64,000 nucleotides of DNA from Zhengitettix transpicula (GCA_037074705.1 CM073590.1:178513246-178577245), one strand, 5' to 3'. Positions 1 through 12,849 are shown, counted from the stretch's first letter. The notes: generated by a model from the sequence alone, not told the origin. Made by a program: numbers and translations.

Positions 1-34
1 TGACTCTTGGTTCGTGGGTTTTTGTATTCTTATG

Positions 35-105
35 AACTAAAGAAAGGAACTAAGTTTCCAGAAACGTTGTGTGGCATTTATATCATCATATATTTTGACT
101 GTATT
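35..105 (+). repeat. Penelope-like terminal-repeat fragment
   Basis: A run of 'gaaaggaac' followed by 'agaaacgttgtgtgg' and then an AT-rich 'atttatatcatcat' matches the same block near 1540, 2080, 34190 and 63270. A related block near 24370 lies next to a GIY-YIG coding fragment, which is why I assign the family to Penelope-like elements. This copy is diverged and stands alone at the window edge. The family assignment is inference; the repeat itself is visible. Confidence 0.55.
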
Positions 106-1435
106 CAAACTTATAATTAAATTTCAAAACACGTTTTATATTTTTCATTTCAATGTTTATTCATCTGTTTATAGATAAACCTATACTCAAGAATAAACGG
201 CACATTAAAAATATAATGGTTGTGAAAGCGTCCTGACTTGAACGCCTAAAATAATTAAAGCTTCAAACAATTATTTTTCATATGTTTCATACATTTATGT
301 ATTATAGTTTTTTTTATCTCTCGGAATTCTGGTCGTAAACGTAAAGTCGAATAATAGCTGTGATATTTTTTTTTGGTCTTATTTATGTATTCTCTTATTG
401 ATGGATATTTGTATGCATGTATTCTGTGATGTGTGAACCATATTTTATCATTTTACTGTTCGTAACTAGTCCAATTTTATAAGCGGACGAGAAATAAAAT
501 AGATAAATCTATTTATTAAAATATTTACTAACGCCAAACTTTTTCTATTGTTGCTTTGGCAAAAATCTAGTGACACAATATCGAGTTTTTGTTCAAACGG
601 CATTACAATGACGAATAAAAATTTCTGGTAATAGTAAAATAAAAGTCGTTGTTTGTTTGGAAAATTAATTAACTCCAAATGGAGATTTTGAGTGCGACGT
701 CCAACCAAATGTGGTTTACTTAATTTTTGTAAAAGATTGGATAATATATTATTTATAGAAATATTGAAAATAAATCCACCTGCCACTTCAGTGTTTTCGT
801 GTGAGTCGAATTTTGAACGAAATATCGTTTTTGCATACCTAGACGATATAACTGCTAACTGCGAAAGGTCGCAAGGAGTATAAAATTAGAAAACAGAAGC
901 ACAAGTCGGTTAACTGGTAGTAAACCTAGCGGACGTGATTGTCGAACTGAAAACGTGCAAATGAAAAAATATAAATTTCTCGTGGCAACTCAAGGAACGG
1001 TTACCCGCTTTCATATGGGAATGAAAACATTGTCGCGGTTCTTAACGTTAGAATTGGCACAAATATTTGTCTTATGTGTACACTATTGATAGGATAGGGC
1101 TAATACCTAATTGCTCCAGTGTAAGGTTTTATTTATTTATTAGTTGTTGTTACACCTTGGCTCTATAAAATTATCTCCTCGTCAATTAACCATGAAGATT
1201 ATGTTTACTTACTAACAACATGTCCCTTAAAAAGAAAGGTATTTTGGGCCAACTGAATTTTCAGTTCTATACCTTGTTATAACGGTGAAAGATATTATCA
1301 AAGATATTTTTACCTTATCTCAGAAAAACGTTCCAAAGTTTTTTGTAATTTGACCAAAATCCTTGTCCAAAATAGTTAAAATCAGGTTTTGGAACTTCTT
1401 CAAATATTAATAATAATAAAGATAGCCAAATAAGA
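106..1435. other. AT-rich stretch, nothing recognised
   Basis: The only open frames are short, overlap on opposite strands (about 466-883) and look like nothing I know. No splice-supported exon, RNA gene or repeat stands out. If the exon at 21435-21689 belongs to a large gene, this stretch may be intron. Confidence 0.5.
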
Positions 1436-1439
1436 CAAA

Positions 1440-1640
1440 AAAGGGACAATATAAATACCATACAACGTTTCTGGGATCCTTGTTCCTTTCTTCAGGTGCT
1501 AAGCAGAAACGAGAGCGACAACACTGCACTCGACACCTGAAGAAAGGAACAAGGATCCCAGAAACGTTGTGTGGTATTTATATTATAACTTCTTTTTTCT
1601 GTAATTGGCTATATTTCTTATCACTAATTTTTAATAGGAC
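1440..1640. repeat. Palindromic pair of Penelope-like termini
   Basis: The block at about 1455-1502 (ATAAATACC...TTCAGGTG) is the reverse complement of the block at about 1537-1584 (CACCTGAAGAAAGG...GGTATTTAT). The arms are about 48 bp and nearly perfect, around a spacer of roughly 35 bp. The right arm continues into the 'ctgtaattggctat' sequence shared with 2130, 29705 and 34240. Penelope-like elements are known to carry tandem or inverted terminal repeats, so this is most simply two termini joined head to head. Confidence 0.65.
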
Positions 1641-1683
1641 GTAATTTTTTTTTATTTCAACATTTCACGCCTCGCCTTTTTAT

Positions 1684-1989
1684 TTGCGTCTTCTATTTCT
1701 TTTAACGTTTATATTGTCGTTTCTCAATTATGTTTTGCTCACTTTCGGCTTTAAGATTTATTGTAGTTTTAAAACTTGGTTAAAACTTTCGAACAAATTA
1801 GTCATTGCTAGGATCCAGAGCGAGTTTTTACGTAATTGTAGAAAATGTGATGTTTCGCCAGCTCATTTGCAACATTTACACAATAAATTTAACAGTATTT
1901 CTTTCTTTAAATCGAAACTTTCATATAAATACAATAACATAGTTCTGTTCCACAAACTTGTAAATCCAAGACGTACATTCACACATTAA
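1684..1989 (+). pseudogene. Possible N-terminal fragment of a Penelope-like ORF
   Basis: An open frame of 101 residues follows the terminal-repeat block directly. Its middle, around residues 40-65, reads 'ARIQSEFLRNCRKC' then 'SPAHLQHL'. This resembles the helical segment (basic, Phe-Leu, Cys) found before the reverse transcriptase of Penelope-like polyproteins. The residues before it are hydrophobic and low in complexity. No reverse transcriptase motif follows before the stop at 1987-1989, so it is at best a truncated remnant. The position next to the terminal repeat supports the call; the protein similarity is from memory and weak. It could be a chance frame. Confidence 0.35.
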
Positions 1990-2019
1990 TTCCTTAATTA
2001 ACGTCTTGTTTTTGGATTT

Positions 2020-2215
2020 TGAGCTTTGTCAACTGACTAATGCAGTTGTGTCGCTCTAGGTTCTTCTTCGTACCCGAAGAAAGGGACAAGGATCCCAGAA
2101 ACGTTGTGAGGTATTTATATTATCACTTTTTTGTCTGAATTGGCTATCTTTCTTATTCATCTTTCTGATTATTAATTGTCTATAAAACGTAATTTTAATT
2201 ATTTATACATTTCTT
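2020..2215 (+). repeat. Penelope-like terminal repeat copy
   Basis: The sequence 'gcagttgtgtcgctctagg', then 'cccgaagaaagg', 'ggatcccagaaacgttgtg' and 'gaattggctatctttctta', is nearly identical over about 150 bp to the block at 34125-34275. It is the longest version of this terminus in the left half. It lacks an adjoining coding region on its right. Confidence 0.65.
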
Positions 2216-3010
2216 CAATTATCCTCTAGATGATAGATGGATTGAATTTGGTCCGTCAGTTTTCTCCTGAAAAGTGAATAAAATTGGAACGTCCTTAATT
2301 TTGTCTGTAGGTTGTGGAAGGATTCTTGATATCGCTAAGAATATCACGGTTCTATATATCAACGAATAACGTTTAATTCAAATCGGTCCGACCGTTTACT
2401 TGATAAAGAGATCAAAATCCGCTTAGCAAATTTGATTACATTGGTTGGGAACTCCTAATACAGGAAATGTATACATAAACTAAAATTTCTGGGATCGAAG
2501 CTATTTATAGAAAAACTGTTATATAAATTATGTTACTGGATTTCCATTTTCCGTAAGGAATTCGAGTTAACAATTTCTGAGCTAAATATTTCCGGTTATG
2601 AACAATTAATTATAATTAATGTTTTACTAGTGAGCTTTGCAGATCACGTGTTTCTAATTTTCTATTTTATCATTGGCTATGAATTACGGTTTGTTTGACA
2701 CGCGTTCTGGTAGAACTAATCTTAGAAAATCATCCTGATGTTCCAAATTCCCCATAGGCCATTTTAGGTTTTACACTGATCTTATCTCGTCCACCAGTAG
2801 TTCTGACACAATTTTAACGGACTCACGTGCCACATATCGCTACTTTTCCTGAAGGGCAAATTTCAAGCTTTAAATTTCTAATGTTTAATTAACCAACAAA
2901 AACCACCCCTTGTTTCACTGCATTGCAATAATTATCTTATTATTTAAGTTAATTGTGCATGAATAAAATTATTTCCCTACGAATTTTTTTCTACTCCCCT
3001 CTCGAACCGA
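2216..3010. other. Non-coding stretch, nothing recognised
   Basis: AT-rich, with no open frame of note, no splice-flanked exon and no internal repeat that I could see. It ends at the poly(T) run that marks the start of the next repeat. Confidence 0.5.
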
Positions 3011-3400
3011 TTTTTTTTTAGGGCACCAGGGCACCAGGCTACATTCACTTTGGGCAACTCCCCTTTAATAGAATAGGAAGGGATTTGAAAGGGGGGATGC
3101 GGAAGGGTAGAGGAAGGTAGCCAAGGGTTAACTAGGGCCCCCGGGCTATATTTTAAGGATCCTACCTGGCATTCGCCTAAATAAATGCAGGTAAAACCCT
3201 AGGAAAACCTACATCAGGTAGGTCGGGCATTGCGTACTTGTCCCACGCCCTTCCGATAGCGGTAGAGGAGTTTGCTGTGGGGACGCAGCATTCTCTTCTC
3301 CGTGCCTCGACCAGTTTAGGAGGCAGCTGGCCGACTATTCCAATGGGAATAGAAGACAACTCTTACCGTATGCCCAAGGTCTGTGACCCCGAGCGAATTT
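3008..3400 (-). repeat. Poly(A)-tailed retroposon-like repeat, copy 1
   Basis: Read on the minus strand, this is a block of about 390 bp ending in an A-run (the T-run at about 3011-3019). Before the tail comes a GC-rich segment with 'ccgggggccctagttaaccc'. Upstream of that is an open frame ending in a stop near 3178, with the core 'GQLPPKLVEARRRECC'. Three further copies lie at 8185-8335, 23290-23670 and 38016-38393, the last inverted. A 3' A-tail and a conserved 3' segment fit the end of a non-LTR retrotransposon or retroposon. I do not recognise the encoded peptide. Confidence 0.7.
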
Positions 3401-4500
3401 CTTCCCAACTTTATCCTAAATCACTTACAATTTCATACTGAGGGTTATCAACGTTATCGCTCACTCTTTTCTTTGTACGCAGGTTTTCATGAGTTGTAGT
3501 GACAGATAGTGCTCCTTCACAATTGTCACCATCACCATGTCTATTTGACATTATTTATAGTTGCATTGTCACTCTACAGCCGAATTTCTGACTAACTACT
3601 GTGATTAAAGAATATAAAATACATTATAATTCTCTACCACGTTTTCACTTACGAAAACTTCACGAAAATTCAATATTTTTATATCACATAATCCCCTGCA
3701 CAATGAATCAACCCCCGCCCAGCGGGAAGGACTTCGTAAGTTGCTACAAGGCTACCATTTCACGTCGATGCGACGTAACGAGCGTACGCTCCGATCTATA
3801 TCCGACATTTTGGTAATAATTTTGTTCGGAAACAGGACGTCTGTCAAATATAAGCGACATCAAAGTGAATTTAATTATAATTTGTGACTGATTGATTGCG
3901 CCCTTTGAAAATTTATAAGATAATTTCCTTAAATCATTTATTACTAACCATTAATAACTCACAGATCAAATAATGCAATATGAAGAATACTTGGCAATAA
4001 TGACGAATAAATTTCGAATAGATATATCCGATCGAATTTATGTGACGTTGTAGTTACAGGTCAATCCGACGTCGCCATTGCGTCGTCACCGTTCTCAAAT
4101 GCTCCAAAAGATGTACGCAGAAAGCAGTGGGTTACATATGGCGCAAAAGTGGACATTTCAAACTGCCTAAAATTCATACTATACAGAGAAAACAATAATT
4201 TCTGCATAGAATATTACAACGTCGTGAGTGAAGCGAAGAGTGAAGAAGAGCGTTGAAGAGTCGGTGCCGTCTACTTCGAACGAGACGATATCGACTACAA
4301 ATAAAATTGACATACACCCTTGAATCGAGCCTTTCGGACTCCTACTTTCCAACATTTCTTGGTGAAACTTGTCGCCCTCTCATATTAGCTTCTCACATAC
4401 TGTTGTCCAACGACTCAAATTTAAGTTGAATTTTTCTGAAAATTGTCCATTATTAAATGAGAGCAACAAATACATTAAGTGAATTGCTAAGATGAATTTT
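3401..4500. other. Non-coding stretch between repeats
   Basis: Mixed composition with scattered short frames (for example about 3601-3816) that resemble no family I know. No splice-flanked coding block is visible. Confidence 0.45.
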
Positions 4501-4511
4501 ATGTATTACAC

Positions 4512-5775
4512 TATCTTGGTGGCCGGCGTTGCCCGGGTTGTCATAAATCCATAACCCCTGATTTTACTCCAATTTCGGTTGATTTTTCATTATTTTTATG
4601 TAACGCACCTCGACCCCTATCCCTATCCCTAAAAGTGATCACCCAAAAATTTTCATTCGACGAATATATCGGCCGTTTTAAAATGTTCGAAAATACCGCG
4701 ATACTGTGGGTTACACAAAAAATATTTATTACACGAAAAAATCGGCCTGTTACATTGTTTGAAAATTTCTATCCCCGTTCCACCTCTGACCAGCCACTAA
4801 CACACCCGCGCGTTGCCCAAGTTGTCATAATTAAACCTAGTGACATCTATAACTACGGATTTGACTCGAACCTCGATTGTGTTTGTCTTATTTTTATGTA
4901 ATGCCACTCCAACCCCAACCTTCAGAATGCTCACCTCCCAAGCCCGAAAGGGGTAGAAATTTTACACAGAGAACGTGTAGAGAAATATAACGAATCTCAT
5001 TGACCCCAAAAAAATATTTATTCGACGCAAATATCGGACAGTTAACAAATTTGAAAATTTCTACACCCTCCCAGCACCTCTCACCACAGCCCACTCCCGT
5101 GCGTCACACATGTAGTCACAAATAAACTCAGCGGCATCCATAGCCCCGATATGACTCGGATCTCGGTTGTTTTCGCGTTATTTTCTTGTAGCATCCTTCC
5201 ACATTTACCCGTAAGCGTGCTGCCCACCCATGTCGAAATGGGTTGAAATTATACACAAACAGCATCGGTATAAATACTATCAATTTAATTAAATATTTAT
5301 TCAACGCAAATATCGGCCGTGTTTGCATGGTTCAAAATTTCCACCCCCGGGGGATAAATAGCAAGTTTAATGTCGTAATTAAACTCAGCGACATCCATAA
5401 CCGTGGATTTTACTCCAATCTTGGTTGTATTCGTGTTATTTTATTGTATCGCCCCTCACTACCCCTAAGGGCCGTTTTAAAGCCGCAATGAATTGAAAAA
5501 ATTGATGACATCGGTAGAAACACTATCATTCTCTTTGACCTCTAAAGTATTTATCCGGCTTAAATATAGGCCGTTTTATCATGTTTGAATATTTCCACCC
5601 CGTACACCTCCGCTTCTGGGGTTGGTAGACGTGTCTCATCCCGACAGCGTTTGTTTGCTGGTCACAAAGAACACGTCTACGAAATTTGGTGAAATTAGCT
5701 CCACGGTTGTATATAACAAACATACAATGAAACACACTTTTATTTATTAGAAGAAGACATCCGAGGCAGGCGTTG
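4512..5775 (+). repeat. Tandem GC-box repeat array, four or more units
   Basis: Units begin near 4512, 4805, 5097 and 5357. They share 'cgttgcccaagttgtcata', an 'aaactcagcgacatcc' block, a 'ttatttttatgtaacgc' block, 'gaaaggggttgaaat' and 'atatcggccgtttta'. The period is about 260-295 bp and the units are diverged from one another. The last unit continues to about 5760 with a segment ('ggtcgaaa...' then a Cys-poor AT tail) that also ends the single copy at 26345-26770. Open frames inside the array are shadows of the repeat. Family unknown to me. Confidence 0.7.
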
Positions 5776-5849
5776 TCACGTCCACATTTCAGTTTAAAGT
5801 TTAAACTCAACGGATATTTCGGTGATGATTGCCCATTGTCTTCCATTGA

Positions 5850-8180
5850 TTGTTAAGGGCTGCTTTTGTCCTGATGAGATTAACGATGACTTGGCTATTG
5901 GATCGTGCAATATTAAGTCGTCAACTAATTAACTAACAACGGGTAAGGATGGGTAACTTTGAAATAACAAAGACCCGCTATTCCTATTAAATTCTCTATT
6001 CCGGACGGCTACCGAGAAACTGACAACAGATCTGAGAATCTAGATCCTAGGTAAATTTATTTAATACAGGGATGGATTTACAAACAGATCCGCTGGCAGA
6101 CTCTTTAAGCGACGTGGAATCTGAGTGAAAAGTAGTTACGGCAAACAGACTTGAAACGAAACAATTTATCGTATTTCTCTGACAACTGCAATGTTGTATG
6201 GTTGGTCTTTGGTCTAGATATATATTTTAAGTTCCAGTCACTGCTGCGAAACTAGTGATAAAAATCCATCAACTTACATAACCAGGTACAAATTAGATAT
6301 CATAAGAGAAAATTCAAAGGATATTTGTTGAAGGTCATCCACCATAAATGTTACACGTCGTATGTTCTCAGGATGATGGAGGTAAAAGCTGTTGAATCAT
6401 TTAGAGATATACGACAACTGCACGATTTGAAACCCGAAAACTATTTCTTTTAAAATATCCGCCGGAAAGTTTTCATTCTTTATTATATGTTTTATTTTAA
6501 CTAGTTCGCATTCATAAGTTTTATGACTTTCTCCAGTTTCTATCATTACGGAAAAATCACGTTCGTTTGAATGAAAGCGCGAGTATTTCATGACGATTAC
6601 ATGGCATGGATATTTAGAGAAATTAATGTTGTCGAATGCGTAGCGGTTCATCAAGACTTTTAAAGTAAAATTTTGCAGTGTTAAATCTTGAGGAAAATTA
6701 ACGAACAATGAACAAGTTATCGTGTTCAGCAAAACAAAGTCTGTTCACTATACACGCAATAAGGTATCTATAAAATGAAGAAACGAACTAAAGAGATTAT
6801 TGAATATTTAACAATATATTTCACTTAAAATTTTATTTGTATCGATAACATTATTATTTGTAGAAGCAGGAAATCATTGCGATTGAAGAAAGATTGGGAG
6901 ATCGTCTGTTTTCGAATCGGATCGGTCTAAGGTACCATACTCCTTTGTAACCTTGAATAGGAACTACGAGGAAAGGTAGAAAGGTTATGCGGCTACGTAA
7001 AAAATGCGTGGAGCAGAAGTTGATTGGGATTCACTCACTCTCAGAAGGGAAAGACGAATTTTCGCTTACCTGGGAAATACAGTCTAGAACTAAATCGACA
7101 TCATTATTGAAATTTCTACGTATTTCTAAAAAAAAAAAAGTAAGAAAAGAAACACATCCAGCAAATCAAAGATAAAGGTCAACCAAGAGAATTATTTTCT
7201 CAATGGATCCCTATGGGAATAAGCTGTTTGCCTACAAGAAATATTTGGGAAGTTTCTGAAGCATGGCAATGCCTTTTGAAATGCAATTATAATCATTTTA
7301 CAGCTTTCCCTTCTTGGAGATAATTATAAGAGTGCAGCATAATGTAGTGAAATGTTATTCAACAATAGCATTTATATTGTTTTGAAATTAATTATAGTCC
7401 CCCACTTAATTTTTTAAATGGTTCGTTCTTTTTATTACGTACAGTATTTTTTCCCGTTCAAATCTGAAAGTTGCACTTGACATGTTAAATTACAGTATAT
7501 TCACATTTGTCGCTCCAGCGAAAGTTTCTAACTGCAATATATAAATATACTATGCCTGTGTTTGTCATTTGCGTGAACAAGATTCTATAATACTGAGCAC
7601 CATTTTTTATTACAACTTACTGGACATTATCATGAAAGTTTCGTTGAAGTAATTTAGAGTAGTGTGATGCTATCATCTCTAATAATTCAAAGAAATATCA
7701 CGGTATCTCTTTCTTACGAACACTATTTATTTAGCATAAATCAATTCATTCCTCATTACCAATTGTAAACGTTCATTTGTAAAAAAAAAATTTAACGAAT
7801 TTTTGTCCTCACGTTGTATTATGTTAACGTCTGGGAGGGTTCACGCTTCAATTGCATACACCAGGATAATGCGAATAATGGTTTTATACAGCCCTACCTT
7901 AAACTGTTGGTTCCCTGTTTCAGATAAGAAACAATGTTGTAAAATGTAAACTATTGGTATCCTGTACTTCTACAATTCTGTTTTTTGTTTAAGTGTATAC
8001 CAAGGTATTAGAACTCCTTTACTGTATCCACTTTTGTTCCTTTCGGAACCATCCGTTCCTCCGTATCTCCTTCTCTCAAAACCTACAAAATTACATTCGT
8101 CTTTTGTTCATTGACTTTAAGGTCAATCTCCTTACACTTTCAACAATTTTTTTTCCATAATTTTACACTGGATTTTTTTT
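5850..8180. other. Mostly featureless stretch with one unexplained frame
   Basis: AT-rich. The only frame worth noting runs on the minus strand at 6397-6732 (111 residues) and is described among the findings. It has no recognised motif. Nothing else is supported. Confidence 0.4.
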
Positions 8181-8184
8181 TTGG

Positions 8185-8335
8185 GTGGGGGAGGGTGTGT
8201 ATACAAGCTATGTATAGGGTAATCCACATAGTGGCAACTCCCATCTTATAGCATAGGAAAAGGATTTGAAAGTGGGGATGCGGAAGGGTGGAGGAAGGTA
8301 GCCAAGGGTAACTAGGACCCCCGGGCTATAGTTTA
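8185..8335 (-). repeat. Poly(A)-tailed retroposon-like repeat, copy 2 (3' end only)
   Basis: This matches the 3' segment of copy 1: 'gcggaagggtggaggaag', 'tagccaagggtaactagg' and 'cccccgggctata'. It includes a T-run at 8172-8181 that corresponds to the A-tail on the minus strand. The coding part is missing, so this copy is strongly 5'-truncated, as is usual for retroposons. Confidence 0.65.
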
Positions 8336-8339
8336 CCCG

Positions 8340-11300
8340 ACAGTAGCACAATTTTAACACTATTTAGTACAACGTAGACCATAGTTCATATACACGCTCC
8401 ATCAAATAAAAAATAGATCCTCTGAAGATCTACTCATAAAAGAAGATTCATGCGGCTAAAATTTCTCATCTGTCGCAAATTCGCATCCACAAGTCAGCAA
8501 CACTGCCGCTGGTTTGACAGTTTTCAAGAACCTGAAGCTTATAAATATTATGTTAAATATATGGCGACAAATAGGATCTACGACTAAAACTTCCCGATGC
8601 AATAGTGCGTTTATTATTAATGCTCAAAATTTAATGACACTGGTGCATGTGTTACATTATAGTTCTTAATACAGAGTATTTTAAATATACCGACCGTAAT
8701 TAATAAATTATTTTAAAATTCAGAATTATTTCTCGCGTACCCTATCAGAAATAAATCACTACGTAATTTTTTCAGCGATCACCCAACTGCCAAAGAGAAA
8801 CTTTATCCTATGTTACAAATTCGATAAACACTTTAATTACAGAATATATTTTTACGTAATTTTCACAGACCTGAAATATGGAGTAAAATGTTACATATGA
8901 TTTATTACATTTGTCTCAGAAATAATTCACTGCTTTTTTATTGAAAATATATAATTTATTAAGATTCTATGTCAATTCGAGACTTTTTCATATGAAAAAA
9001 TGTATATATTCACGGGAAACTGTATTGCCAAACAACTAGTATATTATGACATTACTGGCGTCGCGTTTTTATATGAGCTCTGCCGTGTGCAACTTCCGTG
9101 CATTGTGTCCATCCAAATGCCTCCAACAGTATGAGAAGAAAACCTTTTAATTGAATGCTTTCCTGTGCTGCTTCGATATTTTCCGACGTCGGTTTTTACT
9201 TGTTATTACAATTGTAATTTCATGCCGAATAAAAGTTTATTTCGCAACACGCTCAATTATGAATTAGTTATCTGGAAATAAATCCAATTACAATAATCAT
9301 GTGTTTAATTGTGATGAAACTTCTACCTCGGACAATATCTGAAATGATAACTAATTTGTTTATTTCCTATTTGATACTGAACTTATAAATCATATGTATT
9401 GTAACTTTTTGATGATTGGTTTTATCGCTGTCAGGTTACAAAAATCTATCCAACAATTACGTCGTAATTGTTTTACTATTTTATAAAGACCAAAATTGAG
9501 GCCGAAACGCAGTTATCTAATTTGTTCTTTTTTTTTGGAGATTAATGTTTAGTGGCTTATTATAATACGTTCTTAATGTTGAAATATATATTACTTTCAT
9601 AGACGTTAATTTTCACCGAACGTAGCATAGTTATTGATGGATTGAGCAAGTTGCTTCCGTCGATCCTATTTAGAGCTACTCACAAATCTCAGGGGACACG
9701 GTCTCTTCTTGGTGTAGATGAGTTTGCACGCTTCGATGAAGCTAACGGCTACTCCGGCAGTAGAGCATCTACCATAAAGGACACCCAAGCTGAACTGAAT
9801 GCAAGAGAGGAACCAGACGAATGATGACACAATACGTTCTGCTTGAATCTGCACAGTGGTCACTGTTCTTCGTTTAGGCTTTGCTCAACCTCAAAAATGA
9901 TTATTTCCGTGATGATCTGATGCTACGAGAACAGTCATGAGTCCATGATCGTCCATCTTGCCAAGTGATCGACAAAGAATCCACCTCGTTGTCCACTCTA
10001 GAGCACGAATACAAACCTATACCATCTCTCCTCGGACTTCAATTCTAGATGAACTTACATAATCTTGATGTTCGTGTATTTATTTATTACAGTGCAAGCA
10101 AGGCGAATTTACTGGTCCTGAAATAACTACGATGATTTATTTTTTATCCTGTCAGATTTTCCTGTACCGTTGTAAACATTAACTTACGTTGTGCTATATA
10201 TCTACTGAAGATCGTTAAAGCTAGCGTTATGTCCCAGTTATAGTTGCGTTTAAAACTATAAAATTAGTATTGACATTTTTACTTCATTAGCAGAATGTCG
10301 GTTTCGAAGACCGTTATAGGAAATATGGGATCTGGAAGACTTCTTGGATGGACTATAGAAGCAAAGAGATAAAACATAAGAGTAAAAAAATTTGACCATT
10401 ACTCGAATATTCATTGTTTAATGAGACGTTCAGGATCCCTGGAAATGAGAAATACAATCACTCTCGACCTTCAAGCACAGATCTGTATAATATTTTCTCA
10501 ACACGCTGAAGATCACTGTAACAGTTATTGCACTCGAAAATGGATTATTCGACCATTATAAAAACACAATGCAAGTTAAATCTCCGGGACTGGAGTAATT
10601 TATTCGTGAACTTTGCCTTTAGCAATATCACACAATTTACCTGAAACCTAATATATTTATAATCGTACTAAAACACCCGTGGAAATAAACTATCTTTTGT
10701 AGTTACAATTCAATCATGTGACGAACCACTTTAATGAATTATTTTTACAAAAAGATTCGATTAAGAATATCTTCTTTATTCCTGAAATTACAAAACCAGG
10801 GCCCAGTCTTCAGTTGCACAGTCCTTTATTCAATTTTTCAACTATTTACATTCATATGACAATACATCTTTTTAAACAAAAACGAACATCATCATTCTCT
10901 CCAGTTACCCGTTGAGAAAGTTTAATTGTTTAATATTTTGTTTAAAATTGTCAGATGATGATGTAAATTTTATTATTGCAGATGGATATAGCAATGTGCC
11001 CAAAGCTACTGAAAATAAGAAATTGAATAGAAGACTGTGAAACTGAAAAGTCTGGTATGGTTTTGTAATGTCATGAATTATTATTACTATCATAAAATCA
11101 AACTCTAATCCTCGTATCAATAATTCCAAACATTGTCAACCTGAATGTAACATAGTTGGAACTCTGAACACAAAATCCTTTATCACTTTGCAAATCAGTA
11201 AACCAAAGTAAGACGAATTGAACTTAGTGGATGGAACTTCGGGTTACGTTACGAGGTTTTAGTGTCGGCATTATGGAGAAACTATATCAGAAACCTTTTA

Positions 11301-11715
11301 TTTTCAGCCTGTCAGGAATCCATTAACGTTAACTATTACTATTTCTAGCATTTAAAAATACCACGAAGCAATTAGTTCTCGTGTTAAATTCATTATTTTC
11401 TGAAGATTGCACGATGTATACTCGTACTAATGTAAAATTACCCTAGAATGATCGATATATGTAAAATTGGTCCGTATAGAACGCAACGTTAATTAATTCA
11501 ATAATTTTAAATAATCTGCTTAGAAAAACGAACAACACTTTCCACATATTACAGAATGTCCTTCATGATGAATTGCCAAAGTGTATATAAGCTTAAATCC
11601 GCTGTATGCCCATAGATGGGGTTAGTGATCATATCAAGCTACTGTACACACGACATTCTTCAATTTTATCAGTTTGCCATCTTTCAACAACAGTCATTGC
11701 ACATCATCAGCAATA
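8340..11715. other. Non-coding stretch with a small inverted repeat
   Basis: The one structure I see is an inverted repeat of about 54-bp arms at 10785-10838 and 11017-11070, sharing 'attacaaaacca' and 'ttattcaattt'. A pair of opposing frames at about 9642-9863 has a more balanced composition but no recognised motif. The rest is AT-rich and empty. Confidence 0.45.
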
Positions 11716-11719
11716 TAAT

Positions 11720-12680
11720 ACCGCATGTTTAGATTTTTGCAAAAAATATGGCACATGAGGGAATCTCTGCTTTTCTGCTTCATTTTGAAGAAATCGGCTG
11801 CACCATATGCTTGTGGGGGCCTATGACGACAATTCTTTATCGGAAGCAATGTGCAGAGATTGTCTATTCAAAGATGGCAATTTTGGCTTGAGCGATAAGA
11901 CGTGTGAAAATCGGCCCAAGAAGGTTGATAACCATCAATTGTAGACTGTTTTAGTCGAGAACGGTTCCCAATCACAAAAATTGCGTACCGAGCAATTATG
12001 TGTTACTCAACAAACCATGGGAAAGGTTCAAAGATCGGAAAATGGGTGCAGCATAAATTGGACGATAGGCAGACGGAGCGACGCCGAAAAACATGCCAAA
12101 TTTTGCTCCCGGACAAAAAAGAAAGTCGTTCCTGCATGAATTGTGACTGGCGATGAACAGTGGATATATTTCGAGAATCTTAAACGCAAGATATCGTGGG
12201 TTGATCACGGTCAACCATCAATATCGTCCGCCAGACCAAATCGCTTCAGACGGAAGACTATGCTTTGAGTTTGCTGAGTATCGTCTAGAATGAACTGTAT
12301 AAACCTGATAAAACTGTCAATGCCACCACTACAGATCAAATTGCACTGTGCTTCGCGTAAAAAATCACCGGTTTTACAGCAAAGACATGACAAGACATAA
12401 CGCAACATCGCACTCGTCAACATGGTCCGTAACTACTTGGCGGAACTCAACTGGGAGGTGTTACCCCATTACGCTTGTTCACCAGACGTGGTCCCTTCCG
12501 ACTACCACTTGTTTTCGTCGAAGACTGACGTGCTCGCTGAGCAGCACTTCGATTTTTACGAAGACGTCTGAAAACTGCTAGATGAGTTGTTTTCATCGAA
12601 GGAGTAGGAATTTTTTGTCGTGGTATGCAAAAATTTCCCAAGAGATGGTAAAAATGTGTAGCTAGCGATGATCGGTACTT
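11720..12680 (+). pseudogene. Mariner transposase fossil
   Basis: Pieces of a mariner (DD34D) transposase occur in order across all three frames. First, an N-terminal HTH region with 'KSAA' and 'SEAMCRD' near 11790-11860. Next, 'FKDGNFGLSD' and 'RPKKVD' at about 11863-11935. Then the first catalytic block 'GDEQWIYFENLKRK', with its Asp at 12152-12154, followed by 'SWVDHGQPS' and 'ARPNRF'. Last, a block read as 'AELNWEVLPHYACSPD' leading to 'PSDYHLF', with an Asp at 12500-12502. Frameshifts and stops are many, and the central Asp motif is destroyed. Inverted termini are not obvious. This is a long-dead copy, unrelated in detail to the much younger mariner at 35244. Confidence 0.8.
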
Positions 12681-12849
12681 TTAATTTATTTAGCTTTCTA
12701 TGAAAAAAAAAACATGTTTTTCTGACTATAAAAAGCGTTTTGAAGCGTATACACCTGATAAACAAACAGAATTTGAATGAATGACCTGCGTGATAGTGAT
12801 GTTTCGTATCGCTGTGTTGTTGCGATTCGATGACACTGTAGACACATAA

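Noticed and set aside
9642..9863. Opposing frames; the minus strand ends near a GTGAGT donor-like site
   Set aside because: No acceptor in phase and no recognisable protein on either strand. A donor hexamer alone is expected by chance.
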